Origin: Clostridiaceae bacterium BL-3
Lineage (GTDB): Bacteria; Bacillota; Clostridia; Clostridiales; Clostridiaceae
Direction of reading: 5' to 3'
DNA length: 64,000 nt
NCBI GenBank assembly: GCA_902809985.1
Contig: CADDXC010000002.1
Coordinates: forward strand, 248,001 to 312,000
Shown: positions 15,977 to 25,989 of the stretch, one piece after another
Layout: each line of letters begins with the position of its first letter
How positions within the stretch are numbered: the first letter of the stretch is position 1
Translations under genes and position numbers: made by a program
Notes under the pieces: generated by a model
Databases searched by the model: none
What the model was told of the DNA's origin: nothing
What the model saw: the letters and a program-made list of their open reading frames with translations, nothing else

Positions 15977-17869
15977 ATGGAAGAGAAGACGATCTCAATT
16001 GACAAGGCTACATTGGAACTGCTGGAAAAAGCGAAGAAGGATGAAGTGGAAACGGCCTGGGATAGAAAGTCTGCACTAAAGACACCCTGCGGATTTGGTT
16101 CAGCTGGAGTCTGTTGCAGGAATTGTGCTATGGGACCCTGTAGAGTAAGTCCCGTACCTGGAAAGGGAGTTTCAAGGGGCATATGTGGAGCTACGGCAGA
16201 TGTAATAGTTTCTAGAAATTTTGCAAGAATGGTTGCAGCAGGTACGGCGGCACATTCGGATCATGGCAGGAGTATAGCTCTTACTTTGTATCATACTAGT
16301 GAAGATGGAAATATAAAAGTTAAAGATGAGGAAAAATTAAAGAAAGTTGCAGGGAGATTTAATGTTGAAACTAAAGGAAGAGATAAATATGATATAGCAC
16401 ATGATGTAGCAAAGGAAGGATTGAATGATTATGGGAGACAGCTTGGAGAAGTAAATTTACCACCTTCTGTTCCGGAAAAAAGAAAAGAAATTTGGAAAAA
16501 ACTTGGTATATTTCCAAGGGCAGTTGATAGAGAGATAACGGCAGTTATGCACTCAACCCACATGGGATGCAATGCGGATGCAGAGAGCATGATCAAAATG
16601 TCTATGAGATGTTCATTGACGGATGGATGGCTTGGATCATACATGGGTACGGAATTCAGCGACATAATGTATGGAACTCCTCACTCGGTAGATACTGAAG
16701 CAAATCTTGGAGTACTTGAGAAGAACTCTGTAAATGTGGTTTTACACGGACATGAACCAATTCTTTCAGAAATGATAGTACAAGCAGCCTCCGATCCGGA
16801 GCTGATAGAACTAACTAAATCGGTGGGTGCTGATGGAATAAACCTGTGTGGAATGTGTTGTACTGGAAATGAAATTAGTATGAGGCATGGAATAAAGCTG
16901 GCAGGAAACTTTATGCAGCAGGAACTGGCAGTTGTTACGGGAGCAGTGGATGCATTGATAGTAGATGTGCAGTGTATAATGCCAGCACTGGCGAAGTTGT
17001 CACAATCTTATCATACTAAGTTTATAACTACTTCACCAAAAGCGCATATTAAAGATTCAACTTATATTGAGCTGGATGAAGAACACCCGTTGGATTCGGC
17101 CAAGAAGATTTTAAGAGAGGCAATATTGAACTTCAAAAATAGAGACCAGAGCAAAGTAATGATTCCTCAATTAAAGTCAAATGCAATTGTAGGATATAGT
17201 GTAGAGGAAATTTTAAATAAATTAGATAAAGTTGTAAATACCGAGATAGGACCAATGCAAACTGTAAAACCTTTGGCAGATGTTATAGTATCTGGAGTAT
17301 TGAGAGGGGCTGCAGCTGTAGTTGGATGCAACAACCCTAAGACTACTCAGGACTACAGCCATATTGAAACTATAAAGGGATTAATAGCAAATGATGTTAT
17401 CGTCGTTGTTACTGGGTGTGCAGCTCAGGCAGCGGCAAAATATGGATTATTACAGAAGGAAGCAGTAAAATATGCTGGACCTGGACTAGCTACTGTATGT
17501 AAACTTGTAGATATACCACCTGTCCTTCATATGGGATCTTGTGTGGATATAAGCCGTATACTGGATCTGGTTGGAAGAGTGGCAAACCACCTGGGAGTTG
17601 ACATGAGTGATCTTCCAGTAGCAGGTATAGCGCCGGAATGGATGTCTGAAAAGGCTGTGGCAATAGGTACCTATGTAGTAACTTCAGGTATTGATGTTTG
17701 GCTTGGGATAGTTCCTCCTGTAACAGGTGGGCCGGAAGTAGTGGACATTCTTACCAATAAAATTGAGGATTGGGTAGGGGCTAAATTCTTTATAGAAACA
17801 GATCCTAAAAAGGCAGTTGAACAGATTGTAAATAGAATGAATGTAAAACGCAAGAAAATAGGGATTTAA
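15977..17869 (+). CDS. cooS: Carbon monoxide dehydrogenase catalytic subunit
   Basis: This is the Ni-Fe CO dehydrogenase (acsA/cooS, 630 aa) that interconverts CO and CO2 and supplies CO to acetyl-CoA synthase. The N-terminus carries the D- and B-cluster cysteines (CGFGSAGVCCRNCAMGPC, Cys38-55, and Cys70). C-cluster ligands are visible as HGHEP (257-261), Cys295 in CGMCC, Cys333 in DVQC, Cys451 in VVGCNN, Cys481 in TGCAAQ and Cys522 in MGSC. The frame is continuous, without the internal opal stop reported for C. autoethanogenum acsA. GAAGGAGGG precedes the ATG. It is the first gene of the Wood-Ljungdahl operon, separated from cooC by 172 bp containing a strong hairpin. Confidence 0.97.
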   Translation: MEEKTISIDKATLELLEKAKKDEVETAWDRKSALKTPCGFGSAGVCCRNCAMGPCRVSPVPGKGVSRGICGATADVIVSRNFARMVAAGTAAHSDHGRSIALTLYHTSEDGNIKVKDEEKLKKVAGRFNVETKGRDKYDIAHDVAKEGLNDYGRQLGEVNLPPSVPEKRKEIWKKLGIFPRAVDREITAVMHSTHMGCNADAESMIKMSMRCSLTDGWLGSYMGTEFSDIMYGTPHSVDTEANLGVLEKNSVNVVLHGHEPILSEMIVQAASDPELIELTKSVGADGINLCGMCCTGNEISMRHGIKLAGNFMQQELAVVTGAVDALIVDVQCIMPALAKLSQSYHTKFITTSPKAHIKDSTYIELDEEHPLDSAKKILREAILNFKNRDQSKVMIPQLKSNAIVGYSVEEILNKLDKVVNTEIGPMQTVKPLADVIVSGVLRGAAAVVGCNNPKTTQDYSHIETIKGLIANDVIVVVTGCAAQAAAKYGLLQKEAVKYAGPGLATVCKLVDIPPVLHMGSCVDISRILDLVGRVANHLGVDMSDLPVAGIAPEWMSEKAVAIGTYVVTSGIDVWLGIVPPVTGGPEVVDILTNKIEDWVGAKFFIETDPKKAVEQIVNRMNVKRKKIGI

Positions 17870-17940
17870 ATACAGTTGTTGAAAATAAGTTAATAACGGG
17901 TTTTAATTCGTAATGGCTTAAAATGATACAAAATATTTTA

Positions 17941-17989
17941 TCAAAGTGATACACTGAAATATCTGTGTATCACTTTGAGGAAATTTTTT
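17941..17989 (+). terminator. 14-bp hairpin between cooS and cooC
   Basis: TCAAAGTGATACAC (17941-17954) pairs perfectly with 17965-17978 around a 10-nt loop. A six-base T-run begins only 6 nt after the stem, so this is either a leaky terminator lowering downstream expression or an mRNA stability/processing hairpin. Confidence 0.65.
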
Positions 17990-18041
17990 ATAACAATTGA
18001 TGCAGCTTATGTCAAATATTAATGAAAGAGGGGGATTGCAT

Positions 18042-18821
18042 ATGAAGATGAAGATGGCTATAACAGGTAAAGGTGGTGTGGGAAAAACTACACTTGCAGC
18101 AGTAATGAGCAGAATATATGCATCAGAAGGATATAAGGTTTTAGCTGTGGATGCGGATCCTGATCCCAATTTAGCACTGGCTCTAGGATTTCCCCCTGAG
18201 ATAACTGAAAAAATTGTGCCAATTTCAGAAATGAAAAAATTAGTAGCTGAAAGAACTAAATCTACACCGGGAGCTTTTGGAAAGATGTTCAAAATAAATC
18301 CTAAAGTAGATGATATACCAGAGAGATATTGCAGAGAATATAATGGTGTTAGACTTTTAACTATGGGTACAGTTGACACCGGTGGAACAGGGTGTTTCTG
18401 TCCTGAAAATGTACTGCTGAAAAAACTGACTTCTCACTTACTTCTTCAGAATAAAGATATTGTAATAATGGATATGGAAGCTGGAATTGAACATTTGGGA
18501 AGGGGAACGGCCCAGGGTGTAGATGTATTTATTGTTGTTGTAGAACCTGGCATAAGGAGTATACAGACTTTTAAGCATGTAAAAAAATTGGCCATGGATA
18601 TAGGTATTGAGAAGATATTTGTAGTAGCTAATAAAATTAAAAATAAAGAGGATGAAAATTTTGTACTTAAAAATATAGACGAAAAAGAATGTCTTGGTTT
18701 TATGCATTACAGTGGCGCGGTAGGAAGTTCTGACAGAGTTAATAAATCTCCCTATGATTCCGATAAGGAAACCGTGGAGGAGGTAAAAAAAATAAAACAA
18801 AAATTAGAGATGGGGGTATAA
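18042..18821 (+). CDS. cooC: CODH nickel-insertion ATPase CooC
   Basis: CooC is a dimeric MinD/NifH-like P-loop ATPase that delivers nickel to the C-cluster of CODH. The 259-aa product has the deviant Walker A GKGGVGKTT (9-17), the AVDADPDPNLALALG switch region, and the metal-binding CxC pair Cys118-Cys120 (GCFC). I took the ATG at 18042 after GAGGGGG; upstream in-frame codons lack an RBS. fhs follows after 3 bp. Confidence 0.92.
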   Translation: MKMKMAITGKGGVGKTTLAAVMSRIYASEGYKVLAVDADPDPNLALALGFPPEITEKIVPISEMKKLVAERTKSTPGAFGKMFKINPKVDDIPERYCREYNGVRLLTMGTVDTGGTGCFCPENVLLKKLTSHLLLQNKDIVIMDMEAGIEHLGRGTAQGVDVFIVVVEPGIRSIQTFKHVKKLAMDIGIEKIFVVANKIKNKEDENFVLKNIDEKECLGFMHYSGAVGSSDRVNKSPYDSDKETVEEVKKIKQKLEMGV

Positions 18822-18824
18822 TAA

Positions 18825-20501
18825 ATGACTTATAAATCAGACATAGAAATAGCTCAGGAGTGTAAAATGGAGGACATAAAAGACATTGCTAAAAAACTTG
18901 ATATTTCCGAAGATGACATTGAATTATACGGTAAGTATAAAGCAAAAGTGAATTATAACCTGTTAAAGACTACTCCTAGTAAAAATGGAAAACTTATACT
19001 CTGTACAGCTATAAACCCGACTCCAGCAGGAGAAGGAAAAACTACCACAGCAATAGGCGTTGCAGATGCACTGGCAAAACTCAACAAATCAGTAGTTGTT
19101 GCACTTAGAGAACCGTCCATGGGACCTGTATTTGGAATAAAAGGCGGAGCTGCCGGTGGTGGATATGCCCAGGTAGTACCTATGGAGGATATAAACCTGC
19201 ATTTTACAGGAGACATACATGCATTGACTGCTGCTAACAACTTACTGGCAGCAATGATAGATAATCATATATATCAAGGTAATAAACTTAACATAGATCC
19301 GAGAAGAATTTCTTGGAGAAGATGCGTGGATATGAATGACAGACAACTTAGATTTGTTGTAGATGGATTGGGTGGAAAGGCAAATGGTACACCTAGAGAA
19401 GATGGATTTGATATAACAGTTGCTTCAGAAATTATGGCTATATTCTGTCTGTCAAGTGACATAATTGATTTGAAAAACAGAATTGCTAAAATAGTTGTAG
19501 GCTACACTAGAGATGGCAAACCTGTAACGGCTCACGACTTAAAAGCTGAGGGAGCTATGGCGGCACTTCTTAAAGATGCATTAAAGCCAAATTTAGTTCA
19601 AACTCTTGAAGGAACACCTGCATTTGTACACGGTGGACCATTTGCAAATATAGCTCATGGATGCAATTCGATAATGGCTACTAGAATGGCACTGCATTTT
19701 GGCGATTATGTAGTTACAGAGGCAGGATTCGGTGCTGACCTCGGTGCTGAAAAATTCCTTGATATCAAATGCAGAATGGCAGGGTTAAAACCGGATGCAG
19801 TAATAATAGTTGCTACAGTAAGGGCGCTGAAATACAATGGTGGAGTTCCAAAAGCTGAATTAAATAGTGAAAATTTGGAAGCTCTTGAAAAGGGACTTCC
19901 TAATCTGCTAAAACATGTAGAGAATATAACTAAGGTATATAAACTGCCTGCAGTTGTTGCGTTGAATGCTTTCCCTACTGATACAAAAGCTGAACTTAAA
20001 TTGGTGGAAGATAAGTGTAAGGAATTGGGCGTAAATGTTAAGTTGTCGGAAGTATGGGCAAAAGGCGGCGAAGGTGGAATAGAAGTTGCCAAAGAAGTAC
20101 TGAATCTTATAGAAAACGGCAGGAATGATTTTCAGTTTGCCTATGATGAAAAACTTTCAATTAGAGAAAAGATAAGAACTATAGCTCAAAGAATATATGG
20201 TGCCGATGATGTTAATTTTACAAGTCAGGCAGAAAAGGAAATTGATGAATTGGAGAAACTAGGTTTTGGACAGACTCCGGTTTGTATAGCTAAAACTCAA
20301 TACTCCCTTACTGATGATCAGACTAAACTTGGAAGACCTACGGGGTTCAAGATTACAGTAAGACAGGTTACAGTTTCGGCAGGGGCAGGTTTTGTGGTTG
20401 CAGTAACTGGTTCGATAATGAAGATGCCAGGGCTTGGAAAAGTTCCATCTGCCGAAAAAATAGATGTGGATGAAAATGGAGTGATAAGTGGATTATTCTA
20501 G
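18825..20501 (+). CDS. fhs: Formate-tetrahydrofolate ligase
   Basis: Fhs activates formate with ATP to 10-formyl-THF, the first folate step of the methyl branch. The 558-aa protein has the family P-loop [15 protein letters not shown], the [19 protein letters not shown] block, NAFPTD and the C-terminal [19 protein letters not shown]. Length and motifs are complete. It starts 3 bp after cooC, with GATGGGGG as RBS inside the cooC end, so translation is probably coupled. Confidence 0.97.
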   Translation: MTYKSDIEIAQECKMEDIKDIAKKLDISEDDIELYGKYKAKVNYNLLKTTPSKNGKLILCTAINPTPAGEGKTTTAIGVADALAKLNKSVVVALREPSMGPVFGIKGGAAGGGYAQVVPMEDINLHFTGDIHALTAANNLLAAMIDNHIYQGNKLNIDPRRISWRRCVDMNDRQLRFVVDGLGGKANGTPREDGFDITVASEIMAIFCLSSDIIDLKNRIAKIVVGYTRDGKPVTAHDLKAEGAMAALLKDALKPNLVQTLEGTPAFVHGGPFANIAHGCNSIMATRMALHFGDYVVTEAGFGADLGAEKFLDIKCRMAGLKPDAVIIVATVRALKYNGGVPKAELNSENLEALEKGLPNLLKHVENITKVYKLPAVVALNAFPTDTKAELKLVEDKCKELGVNVKLSEVWAKGGEGGIEVAKEVLNLIENGRNDFQFAYDEKLSIREKIRTIAQRIYGADDVNFTSQAEKEIDELEKLGFGQTPVCIAKTQYSLTDDQTKLGRPTGFKITVRQVTVSAGAGFVVAVTGSIMKMPGLGKVPSAEKIDVDENGVISGLF

Positions 20502-20522
20502 GATGTTTTAGGAGGTGGCAAT

Positions 20523-21155
20523 ATGAAATTGGCAGATAAAACCTGCAGGGATTTTGTGGAGGTTTTAGCTTCTAAATCAGCCACACCAGGTGGAGGCGGA
20601 GCTTCTGCAATTGTAGGAGCCATAGGTATGGCACTTGGAAGTATGGTGTGCAATCTTACTATAGGCAAGAAAAAGTATGCCCAATATGATGAAAAGGTAA
20701 AGGGAATATTGAAAAAGGCTGCTGATTTACAGGATGAACTTTTAAAATTGACAGATGAGGATGCAGAGTGTTTTCTCCCGCTTTCCAGGGCTTATGGAAT
20801 GCCTAAAAATACTGAACAGGAAAGGAAATTGAAATCGGAGACTTTGGAAAGGTGTTTAAAGGAAGCCTGCAGTGTTCCGGTAAATATTGTTAAGAAAGCC
20901 TATGAAGCCATTGAACTTCACGAGGCACTTGTAGACAACTGTTCAAAGCTTGCCATAAGTGATGTGGGAGTAGGAGTTCAGTGTCTTAAAGCTGCTATTA
21001 TTGGAGCACAGCTCAATGTAATAATAAACATAAATTCTATTAAAGATGAGGAATACGTAAAAAAAGTAAAATTAGAAACAGAGCCCTTAGTTGATAAGGG
21101 TGCTGAAATTGCCGATAAAGTGTACAAGAAAGTTCTAGATAAGCTTTGTAAGTGA
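20523..21155 (+). CDS. fchA: Methenyltetrahydrofolate cyclohydrolase FchA
   Basis: This 210-aa protein of the formiminotransferase-cyclodeaminase superfamily has the SATPGGGGASAIVGAIGMALGSM signature helix pair and the DEDAECF and CSVPVNIV segments. In acetogens it is the cyclohydrolase converting 10-formyl-THF to methenyl-THF. A bifunctional FolD lies next in the operon, so the cyclohydrolase step is covered twice. AGGAGG precedes the ATG. Confidence 0.92.
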   Translation: MKLADKTCRDFVEVLASKSATPGGGGASAIVGAIGMALGSMVCNLTIGKKKYAQYDEKVKGILKKAADLQDELLKLTDEDAECFLPLSRAYGMPKNTEQERKLKSETLERCLKEACSVPVNIVKKAYEAIELHEALVDNCSKLAISDVGVGVQCLKAAIIGAQLNVIININSIKDEEYVKKVKLETEPLVDKGAEIADKVYKKVLDKLCK

Positions 21156-21167
21156 GAAATATGATAA

Positions 21168-21199
21168 CTTCGCAGGAAATATTTGTGTTTCTTGCGAAG
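21168..21199 (+). other. Intercistronic hairpin fchA-folD
   Basis: CTTCGCAGGAAA (21168-21179) pairs with 21188-21199 (12 bp, one G-U) around an 8-nt loop. No T-run follows, so RNA processing or 3'-end protection is likelier than termination. Confidence 0.55.
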
Positions 21200-21262
21200 A
21201 CATTTATCAATCAATTCTAGTTTGACATGCAGTTAATTTTAAATGTGAAGGAGATTATAAGT

Positions 21263-22117
21263 ATGGGTCAGATAATTAAAGGTAAACCTGTGGCAGATGC
21301 CATAAGTGAAACTTTAACTAAAGAAGTTGAAAATTTAAAGGTAAAGGGTATTACTCCGAAACTTGTAATAGTGAGAGTTGGAGCAAACGGAAGTGACCTT
21401 GCTTATGAAAGAGGAGCTTTAAAAAGATGCAGTAAAATTGGAATAGACGCAGCTGTCAGGGAGTTACCTGAAGACATAGCACAGGATAAATTTATTGAAG
21501 AACTGAAAAAAGTAAATGAAGACAAGAGTGTAAACGGGATAATGGTGTTTAGACCTTTCCCAAAGCAGCTGGATGAAAATGTCATAAAATATGTAATTGC
21601 CCCCGAAAAAGATATGGACTGTTTTAGCCCTGTAAATGTTGCAAAAGTGATGGAAAAAGATAAAACGGGTTTTGCCCCTTGTACTCCATCTGCGGTTATA
21701 GAGATATTAAGGCACTATAAGGTACCTATGCAGGGGAAGCGTGCAGTTATAATAGGAAGATCCATGATAGTTGGAAAGCCAATGGCCATGCTTCTTTTAA
21801 ATGAAAACTCTACAGTTACAATATGTCATTCCAAAACTGTGGATATGCCAGAGGTTTGTTCGGAAGCGGATATACTTGTAGTGGGTATAGGAAGAGCCAA
21901 AATGATAGATTCAAAGTATGTAAAAGATGGTGCCGTAGTCATAGATGTGGGAATAAACGTAGATAAAAATGGAAAGATCTGTGGAGATGTGAATACAACG
22001 GATTGTGAGCCAAAAGCTTCAATGATTACGCCTGTGCCGGCAGGAGTGGGCTCGGTAACGTCTTCCATATTAGCACAACATGTTATAAAAGCCTGCAAAT
22101 TGCAAAATAATTTATAG
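21263..22117 (+). CDS. folD: Methylene-THF dehydrogenase / methenyl-THF cyclohydrolase FolD
   Basis: FolD reduces methenyl-THF to methylene-THF with NAD(P)H and can also act as cyclohydrolase. The 284-aa protein shows the substrate region DMDCFSP, the GFAPCTPSAVIEILRHY loop, the nucleotide-binding GRSMIVGKPMAMLL and the C-terminal ITPVPAGVGSVTSSIL. I chose the ATG at 21263 after AAGGAGA; the frame is open 12 codons further upstream without an RBS. Confidence 0.95.
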   Translation: MGQIIKGKPVADAISETLTKEVENLKVKGITPKLVIVRVGANGSDLAYERGALKRCSKIGIDAAVRELPEDIAQDKFIEELKKVNEDKSVNGIMVFRPFPKQLDENVIKYVIAPEKDMDCFSPVNVAKVMEKDKTGFAPCTPSAVIEILRHYKVPMQGKRAVIIGRSMIVGKPMAMLLLNENSTVTICHSKTVDMPEVCSEADILVVGIGRAKMIDSKYVKDGAVVIDVGINVDKNGKICGDVNTTDCEPKASMITPVPAGVGSVTSSILAQHVIKACKLQNNL

Positions 22118-22144
22118 GCCTTTGAATAAATGGAGGGGTAAGAT

Positions 22145-22795
22145 ATGATTATTTCAGAAAAGAAACCTTTTGAGGAGTTACTGGATTATCTCAAGGACAG
22201 CAAAAAAGTAATAATCACTGGATGTTCACTTTGTGCTTCTACCTGTAAAGTAGGTGGAGAAGAAGAAGTGATGGAAATGAAAACTAAACTAGAGGAAAAT
22301 GGTAAAGAAGTTCTAGGCTATAAAATACTTGATCCTTCCTGTAGTTTTTTGAAAACGAGAAAAGATTTAAAATCCATGAAATCCGAATTAAAAGAAGCAG
22401 ATGCAATTTTGTCTCTGTCCTGTGGGGATGGGACGCAGACTGTAGCCAAGTTGGTTGATATTCCTGTTTATCCGGGGAATAATACCATGTTTATAGGTGA
22501 AGTAGAAAGGGTAGGCCAGTATTCTGAGGCTTGCAGAGCCTGTGGGAACTGTCAGCTTGGGTGGACTGGTGGAATATGTCCTGTTACTCTGTGTGCAAAG
22601 GGGCTTTTAAATGGTCCCTGCGGCGGGGCGAGAGACGGCAAATGTGAGGTCAATCCCGAGAATGATTGTGCCTGGATACTAATATATAATAGGTTGAAGG
22701 AATTGGGGCAGCTTGATAATCTGGAAGAGTTAAGAGAACCAAGAGATTATCAGATAAGCTCACACCCTAGGAAGATAAACTTGAGAGCTAAGTAA
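22145..22795 (+). CDS. metV: Methylene-THF reductase-associated zinc/Fe-S protein MetV
   Basis: MetV is the small partner of MetF in acetogenic methylene-THF reductase. The 216-aa protein is cysteine-rich: CSLCASTCKVGG near the N-terminus and CRACGNCQLGWTGGICPVTLC with CGGARDGKCEVNPENDC near the C-terminus, the latter matching the MTHFR C-terminal extension domain. GGAGGGG precedes the ATG. metF follows after 22 bp. No rnfC2-type third subunit is present, so this is the two-subunit MetFV form. Confidence 0.92.
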   Translation: MIISEKKPFEELLDYLKDSKKVIITGCSLCASTCKVGGEEEVMEMKTKLEENGKEVLGYKILDPSCSFLKTRKDLKSMKSELKEADAILSLSCGDGTQTVAKLVDIPVYPGNNTMFIGEVERVGQYSEACRACGNCQLGWTGGICPVTLCAKGLLNGPCGGARDGKCEVNPENDCAWILIYNRLKELGQLDNLEELREPRDYQISSHPRKINLRAK

Positions 22796-22817
22796 TGATC
22801 AAAAGGAGGATTTAAAA

Positions 22818-23693
22818 ATGAGCTTGCTAAAAGAAGCTTTTAAAAAGGGTGATTTTGCAGTTACAGCTGAAATGGCACCTCCCAAGGGAACGGATCTTTC
22901 TCATTTAATTGAGTGTGCCAATAATGTGAAGGGAAGGGTTCATGGGGTAAATGTTACAGATTTTCAATCTGCTACGTTAAAAGCCACATCTCTTGCTACT
23001 TGTAAAGTACTAAAGGATGCAGGATTAGAACCAGTACTTCAAATAACGGGAAGAGACAGGAATAGGATAGCAATTCAGGGCGAACTTTTATCTGCAGGTG
23101 TATTTGGAATAGAAAATGTTTTGGCACTTACAGGAGATTATACTGGTGTAGGAGATCATCCGGGAGCTAAGCCGGTTTATGATCTTGACAGTGTCGGCAT
23201 ATTACAAGTAGCCAGTGCTTTAGCTGCTGGAAAAGATATGAGTGGAAATGATTTAAATGGAGTTCCTAAATTCTATTTAGGAGCCTGTGTTACCCCTAAG
23301 TATGAGCCGTTGGAGCTTCAGATTATTAAAATGAGGAAAAAAATTAAAGCTGGAGCTAAATTTTTTCAAACTCAAGCTGTTTATGATATAGATATTTTAA
23401 GGGAATTTAAAGAAAAAACTAAAGATTTAAACGCCAAGATTATGATTGGCATAATACCCTTGAAATCGGCTGGTATGGCCAAATATATGAATAAAAATGT
23501 ACCGGGGATATTTGTACCTGAGGAACTTATTGACAGAATGAAAAATGCTGAAGACAAGGTTAAAGAAGGTATAAAGATATCAGCAGAATTTATAAGACGT
23601 ATAAAAGAAGAAAAATTATTTGATGGAGTTCATATAATGGCCATTGGGGCTGAAGAGAATGTGCCTTTGATATTGGATGAAGCAGGATTATAA
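22818..23693 (+). CDS. metF: 5,10-methylenetetrahydrofolate reductase MetF
   Basis: MetF is the FAD-containing TIM-barrel subunit that reduces methylene-THF to methyl-THF. The 291-aa protein contains AEMAPPKGTD, the LALTGDY motif at the substrate/FAD site, and AGAKFFQTQAVYD. The natural electron donor of MetFV enzymes in Clostridium is not evident from sequence. AAAGGAGG precedes the ATG, and lpdA starts 19 bp after the stop. Confidence 0.94.
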   Translation: MSLLKEAFKKGDFAVTAEMAPPKGTDLSHLIECANNVKGRVHGVNVTDFQSATLKATSLATCKVLKDAGLEPVLQITGRDRNRIAIQGELLSAGVFGIENVLALTGDYTGVGDHPGAKPVYDLDSVGILQVASALAAGKDMSGNDLNGVPKFYLGACVTPKYEPLELQIIKMRKKIKAGAKFFQTQAVYDIDILREFKEKTKDLNAKIMIGIIPLKSAGMAKYMNKNVPGIFVPEELIDRMKNAEDKVKEGIKISAEFIRRIKEEKLFDGVHIMAIGAEENVPLILDEAGL

Positions 23694-23712
23694 AATAGGG
23701 GGAGCGATTATA

Positions 23713-25095
23713 ATGAAATTAGTTGTGATTGGAGGAGGACCAGGCGGATATGTAGCTGCTGTCCAGGCTGCTATTTTAGGGGCAGATGTAACTGTGATTG
23801 AAAAGGGATATCTGGGTGGTACCTGTTTAAATGTAGGATGTATACCTACTAAAGCACTGCTTGCTTGTTCAGATGTCTTAAATGTAACAAGAGATGCATC
23901 GAAATTTGGAATTGATTTTGAGGGAGAAGCAAAAGTTGATTTTGACTTTATTATGAAGAGAAAAAATAAAGTTGTAGCTCAGCTGGTTAAAGGAATAGAA
24001 GCGATATTAAAATACAGGGGAATAAAAATTGTAAAAGGTACGGGAAAACTTTTAAATAGCAGTGAAATAGAAGTAGATAGAGAAGATGGAACCAAGGAGA
24101 CTGTAAAGGCAGATAAGATTGTGCTTGCCACTGGCTCCGTACCTGTGGCACCTAAATTTTTTAAATATGACGGTAAAAGGGTTATAACCTCTGATGAGGT
24201 ACTTAATTTAAATAAGCTTCCAAAATCCATGATTATAGTAGGAGGAGGCCCTATAGGCTGTGAAATAGGATATTTCCTTCACTGCGTGGGAACTGAAGTC
24301 AAAGTAGTGGAAATGCTGCCTCACCTGGCACCTCTTGAAGATGAAGATGTGGCAAAACAACTTCAAAGAGCTTTTAAACGGGAAAAAATAAAGTATTTTG
24401 TAGGAGATGGCATATCCGGTGTAGAAGTTAAGGAAAATGGAGTAACTGCTGTACTGAAAAGTGGAAAAGTTCTGGAAGCGGAAACCATGCTGGTAGCTGT
24501 TGGAAGAAGGGCTTATACTGATGGTTTAGGATTGGACAATGTTGGAATTAAAACTGATAAAAGAGGTAGAATAATTGTAGATGAGTATTTGGAAACTAAT
24601 GTAAAGGGCATTTATGCCATAGGTGATTTACTGCCCAGTGCGGCTCTTGCACATGTTGCTTCTAGGGAGGGTATTGTAGCTGTTTACAATGCTGTACTGA
24701 ATAAAAAGAAGAAAATGAGCTATAGAGCTGTTCCGGGTTGTATATTTGTAGAACCTGAAGTGGCATCTGTAGGAATGAAGGAAAGCGAAGCAAAGGATAG
24801 GGGAATAGACTATAAGATTGGGAAATTCGATTTTAGAGGTCTTGGGAAAGCCCAGGCTATGGGCAAATTCCAGGGATTTGTAAAGATAATTACAGATGAA
24901 AAAGATGTTATTATTGGAGCTGCAATAGTAGGAGAACGGGCTACAGATATGATTGGTGAACTCACTGTTGCCTGTGAATTGGGGTTGACTGCAGAGCAGA
25001 TAGGGGAAGTTATTCACCCCCATCCCACACTTTCTGAGGGAATAATGGAAGCACTCCATGATGTCCATAATCAATGCATTCACTCTATTAAATAG
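23713..25095 (+). CDS. lpdA: Dihydrolipoamide dehydrogenase-like flavoprotein
   Basis: This 460-aa flavoprotein disulfide reductase has the FAD-binding GGGPGGYVAA (7-16), the redox disulfide GGTCLNVGCIPTK (Cys38 and Cys43), a second NAD-binding GGGPIGCEIG and the C-terminal HPHPTLSEGIMEA with the active-site His-Glu. It is the E3/L-protein that reoxidises lipoyl groups; the GcvH of this operon is the obvious candidate partner. I used the ATG at 23713 after AGGGGGAG; an in-frame ATG 12 codons earlier overlaps metF. Confidence 0.92.
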   Translation: MKLVVIGGGPGGYVAAVQAAILGADVTVIEKGYLGGTCLNVGCIPTKALLACSDVLNVTRDASKFGIDFEGEAKVDFDFIMKRKNKVVAQLVKGIEAILKYRGIKIVKGTGKLLNSSEIEVDREDGTKETVKADKIVLATGSVPVAPKFFKYDGKRVITSDEVLNLNKLPKSMIIVGGGPIGCEIGYFLHCVGTEVKVVEMLPHLAPLEDEDVAKQLQRAFKREKIKYFVGDGISGVEVKENGVTAVLKSGKVLEAETMLVAVGRRAYTDGLGLDNVGIKTDKRGRIIVDEYLETNVKGIYAIGDLLPSAALAHVASREGIVAVYNAVLNKKKKMSYRAVPGCIFVEPEVASVGMKESEAKDRGIDYKIGKFDFRGLGKAQAMGKFQGFVKIITDEKDVIIGAAIVGERATDMIGELTVACELGLTAEQIGEVIHPHPTLSEGIMEALHDVHNQCIHSIK

Positions 25096-25189
25096 GGATC
25101 ATGTCTCTGGGGATATATGTACTGGTAGAATTTTTAAATTAAAATGTTTATAGATAATTTTTATCATGGCAATATAAGGAGGTTGAACT

Positions 25190-25963
25190 ATGGGATACAA
25201 AATAGCTGTAGCAGGTAAGGGAGGCACGGGCAAAACTACACTGACAGGTCTTTTAATTGACTATCTTATAAAAAAAGACGCTGGGCCTATTCTGGCAGTC
25301 GATGCCGATGCCAACTCTAATTTAAATGAAGTGCTTGGAACAGAAATTGAAGAAACTATAGGGGAAATAAAAGAGGATGTAAATCAAAGATCACTTTCAG
25401 GAGATAGTTTTCCGGGGGGCATGAGAAAGGCAGATTATCTGAAGTATAAATTAAATGCTTCAATGACTGAAGGTGATGGATACGATCTTATTGTCATGGG
25501 AAGATCTCAGGGACCAGGATGCTATTGTTATGTTAATGGGATACTTAAAGCGGAGGTAGATTCACTTTCAGGAAATTATGACTACATAGTAGTTGACAAT
25601 GAGGCCGGTATGGAACACCTTAGCAGAAAGCTTATAGATCCCATTGATACCCTACTTCTCATAAGTGACTGTTCCAGAAGAGGTATACAGGCTGTAGGAA
25701 GAATAAGGCAGCTGGTTTCAGAATTAAATTTAAAAGTTGGTCAGATTTTTCTCATAGTCAACAGAGCTCCAGGAGGCAAATTAAATGCCGGGATAAAGAA
25801 AGAAATAGAAAAGCAAGAATTGGATTTAATCGGAGTTGTGCCTATGGATCAGATGGTGTATGACTATGACTCGGATGGCAAGGCGCTGGTAGACCTGCCA
25901 GATAATTCCCCATGTAGGAAAGCATTGAATGAAATATTATCGAAAATTGAATTTAAAAAGTAA
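25190..25963 (+). CDS. Second CooC/AcsF-type nickel-insertion ATPase
   Basis: This is a 257-aa MinD-like ATPase with the deviant P-loop GKGGTGKTT (9-17), AVDADANSNLNEVLG and a CxC pair at Cys111-Cys113 (GCYCYVNG). It is a paralogue of the cooC after cooS but sits directly before the acs genes. In Moorella-type clusters this position belongs to AcsF/CooC, which is linked to maturation of acetyl-CoA synthase or CODH. TAAGGAGG precedes the ATG. Which enzyme it serves is inferred from position. Confidence 0.88.
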   Translation: MGYKIAVAGKGGTGKTTLTGLLIDYLIKKDAGPILAVDADANSNLNEVLGTEIEETIGEIKEDVNQRSLSGDSFPGGMRKADYLKYKLNASMTEGDGYDLIVMGRSQGPGCYCYVNGILKAEVDSLSGNYDYIVVDNEAGMEHLSRKLIDPIDTLLLISDCSRRGIQAVGRIRQLVSELNLKVGQIFLIVNRAPGGKLNAGIKKEIEKQELDLIGVVPMDQMVYDYDSDGKALVDLPDNSPCRKALNEILSKIEFKK

Positions 25964-25989
25964 CTAAGTAACTATAAGGAGGCAACATT

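Noticed and set aside
15977-17869. Possible internal stop or selenocysteine codon in cooS, as reported for C. autoethanogenum
   Set aside because: The frame is open for all 630 codons and every expected ligand cysteine is present.
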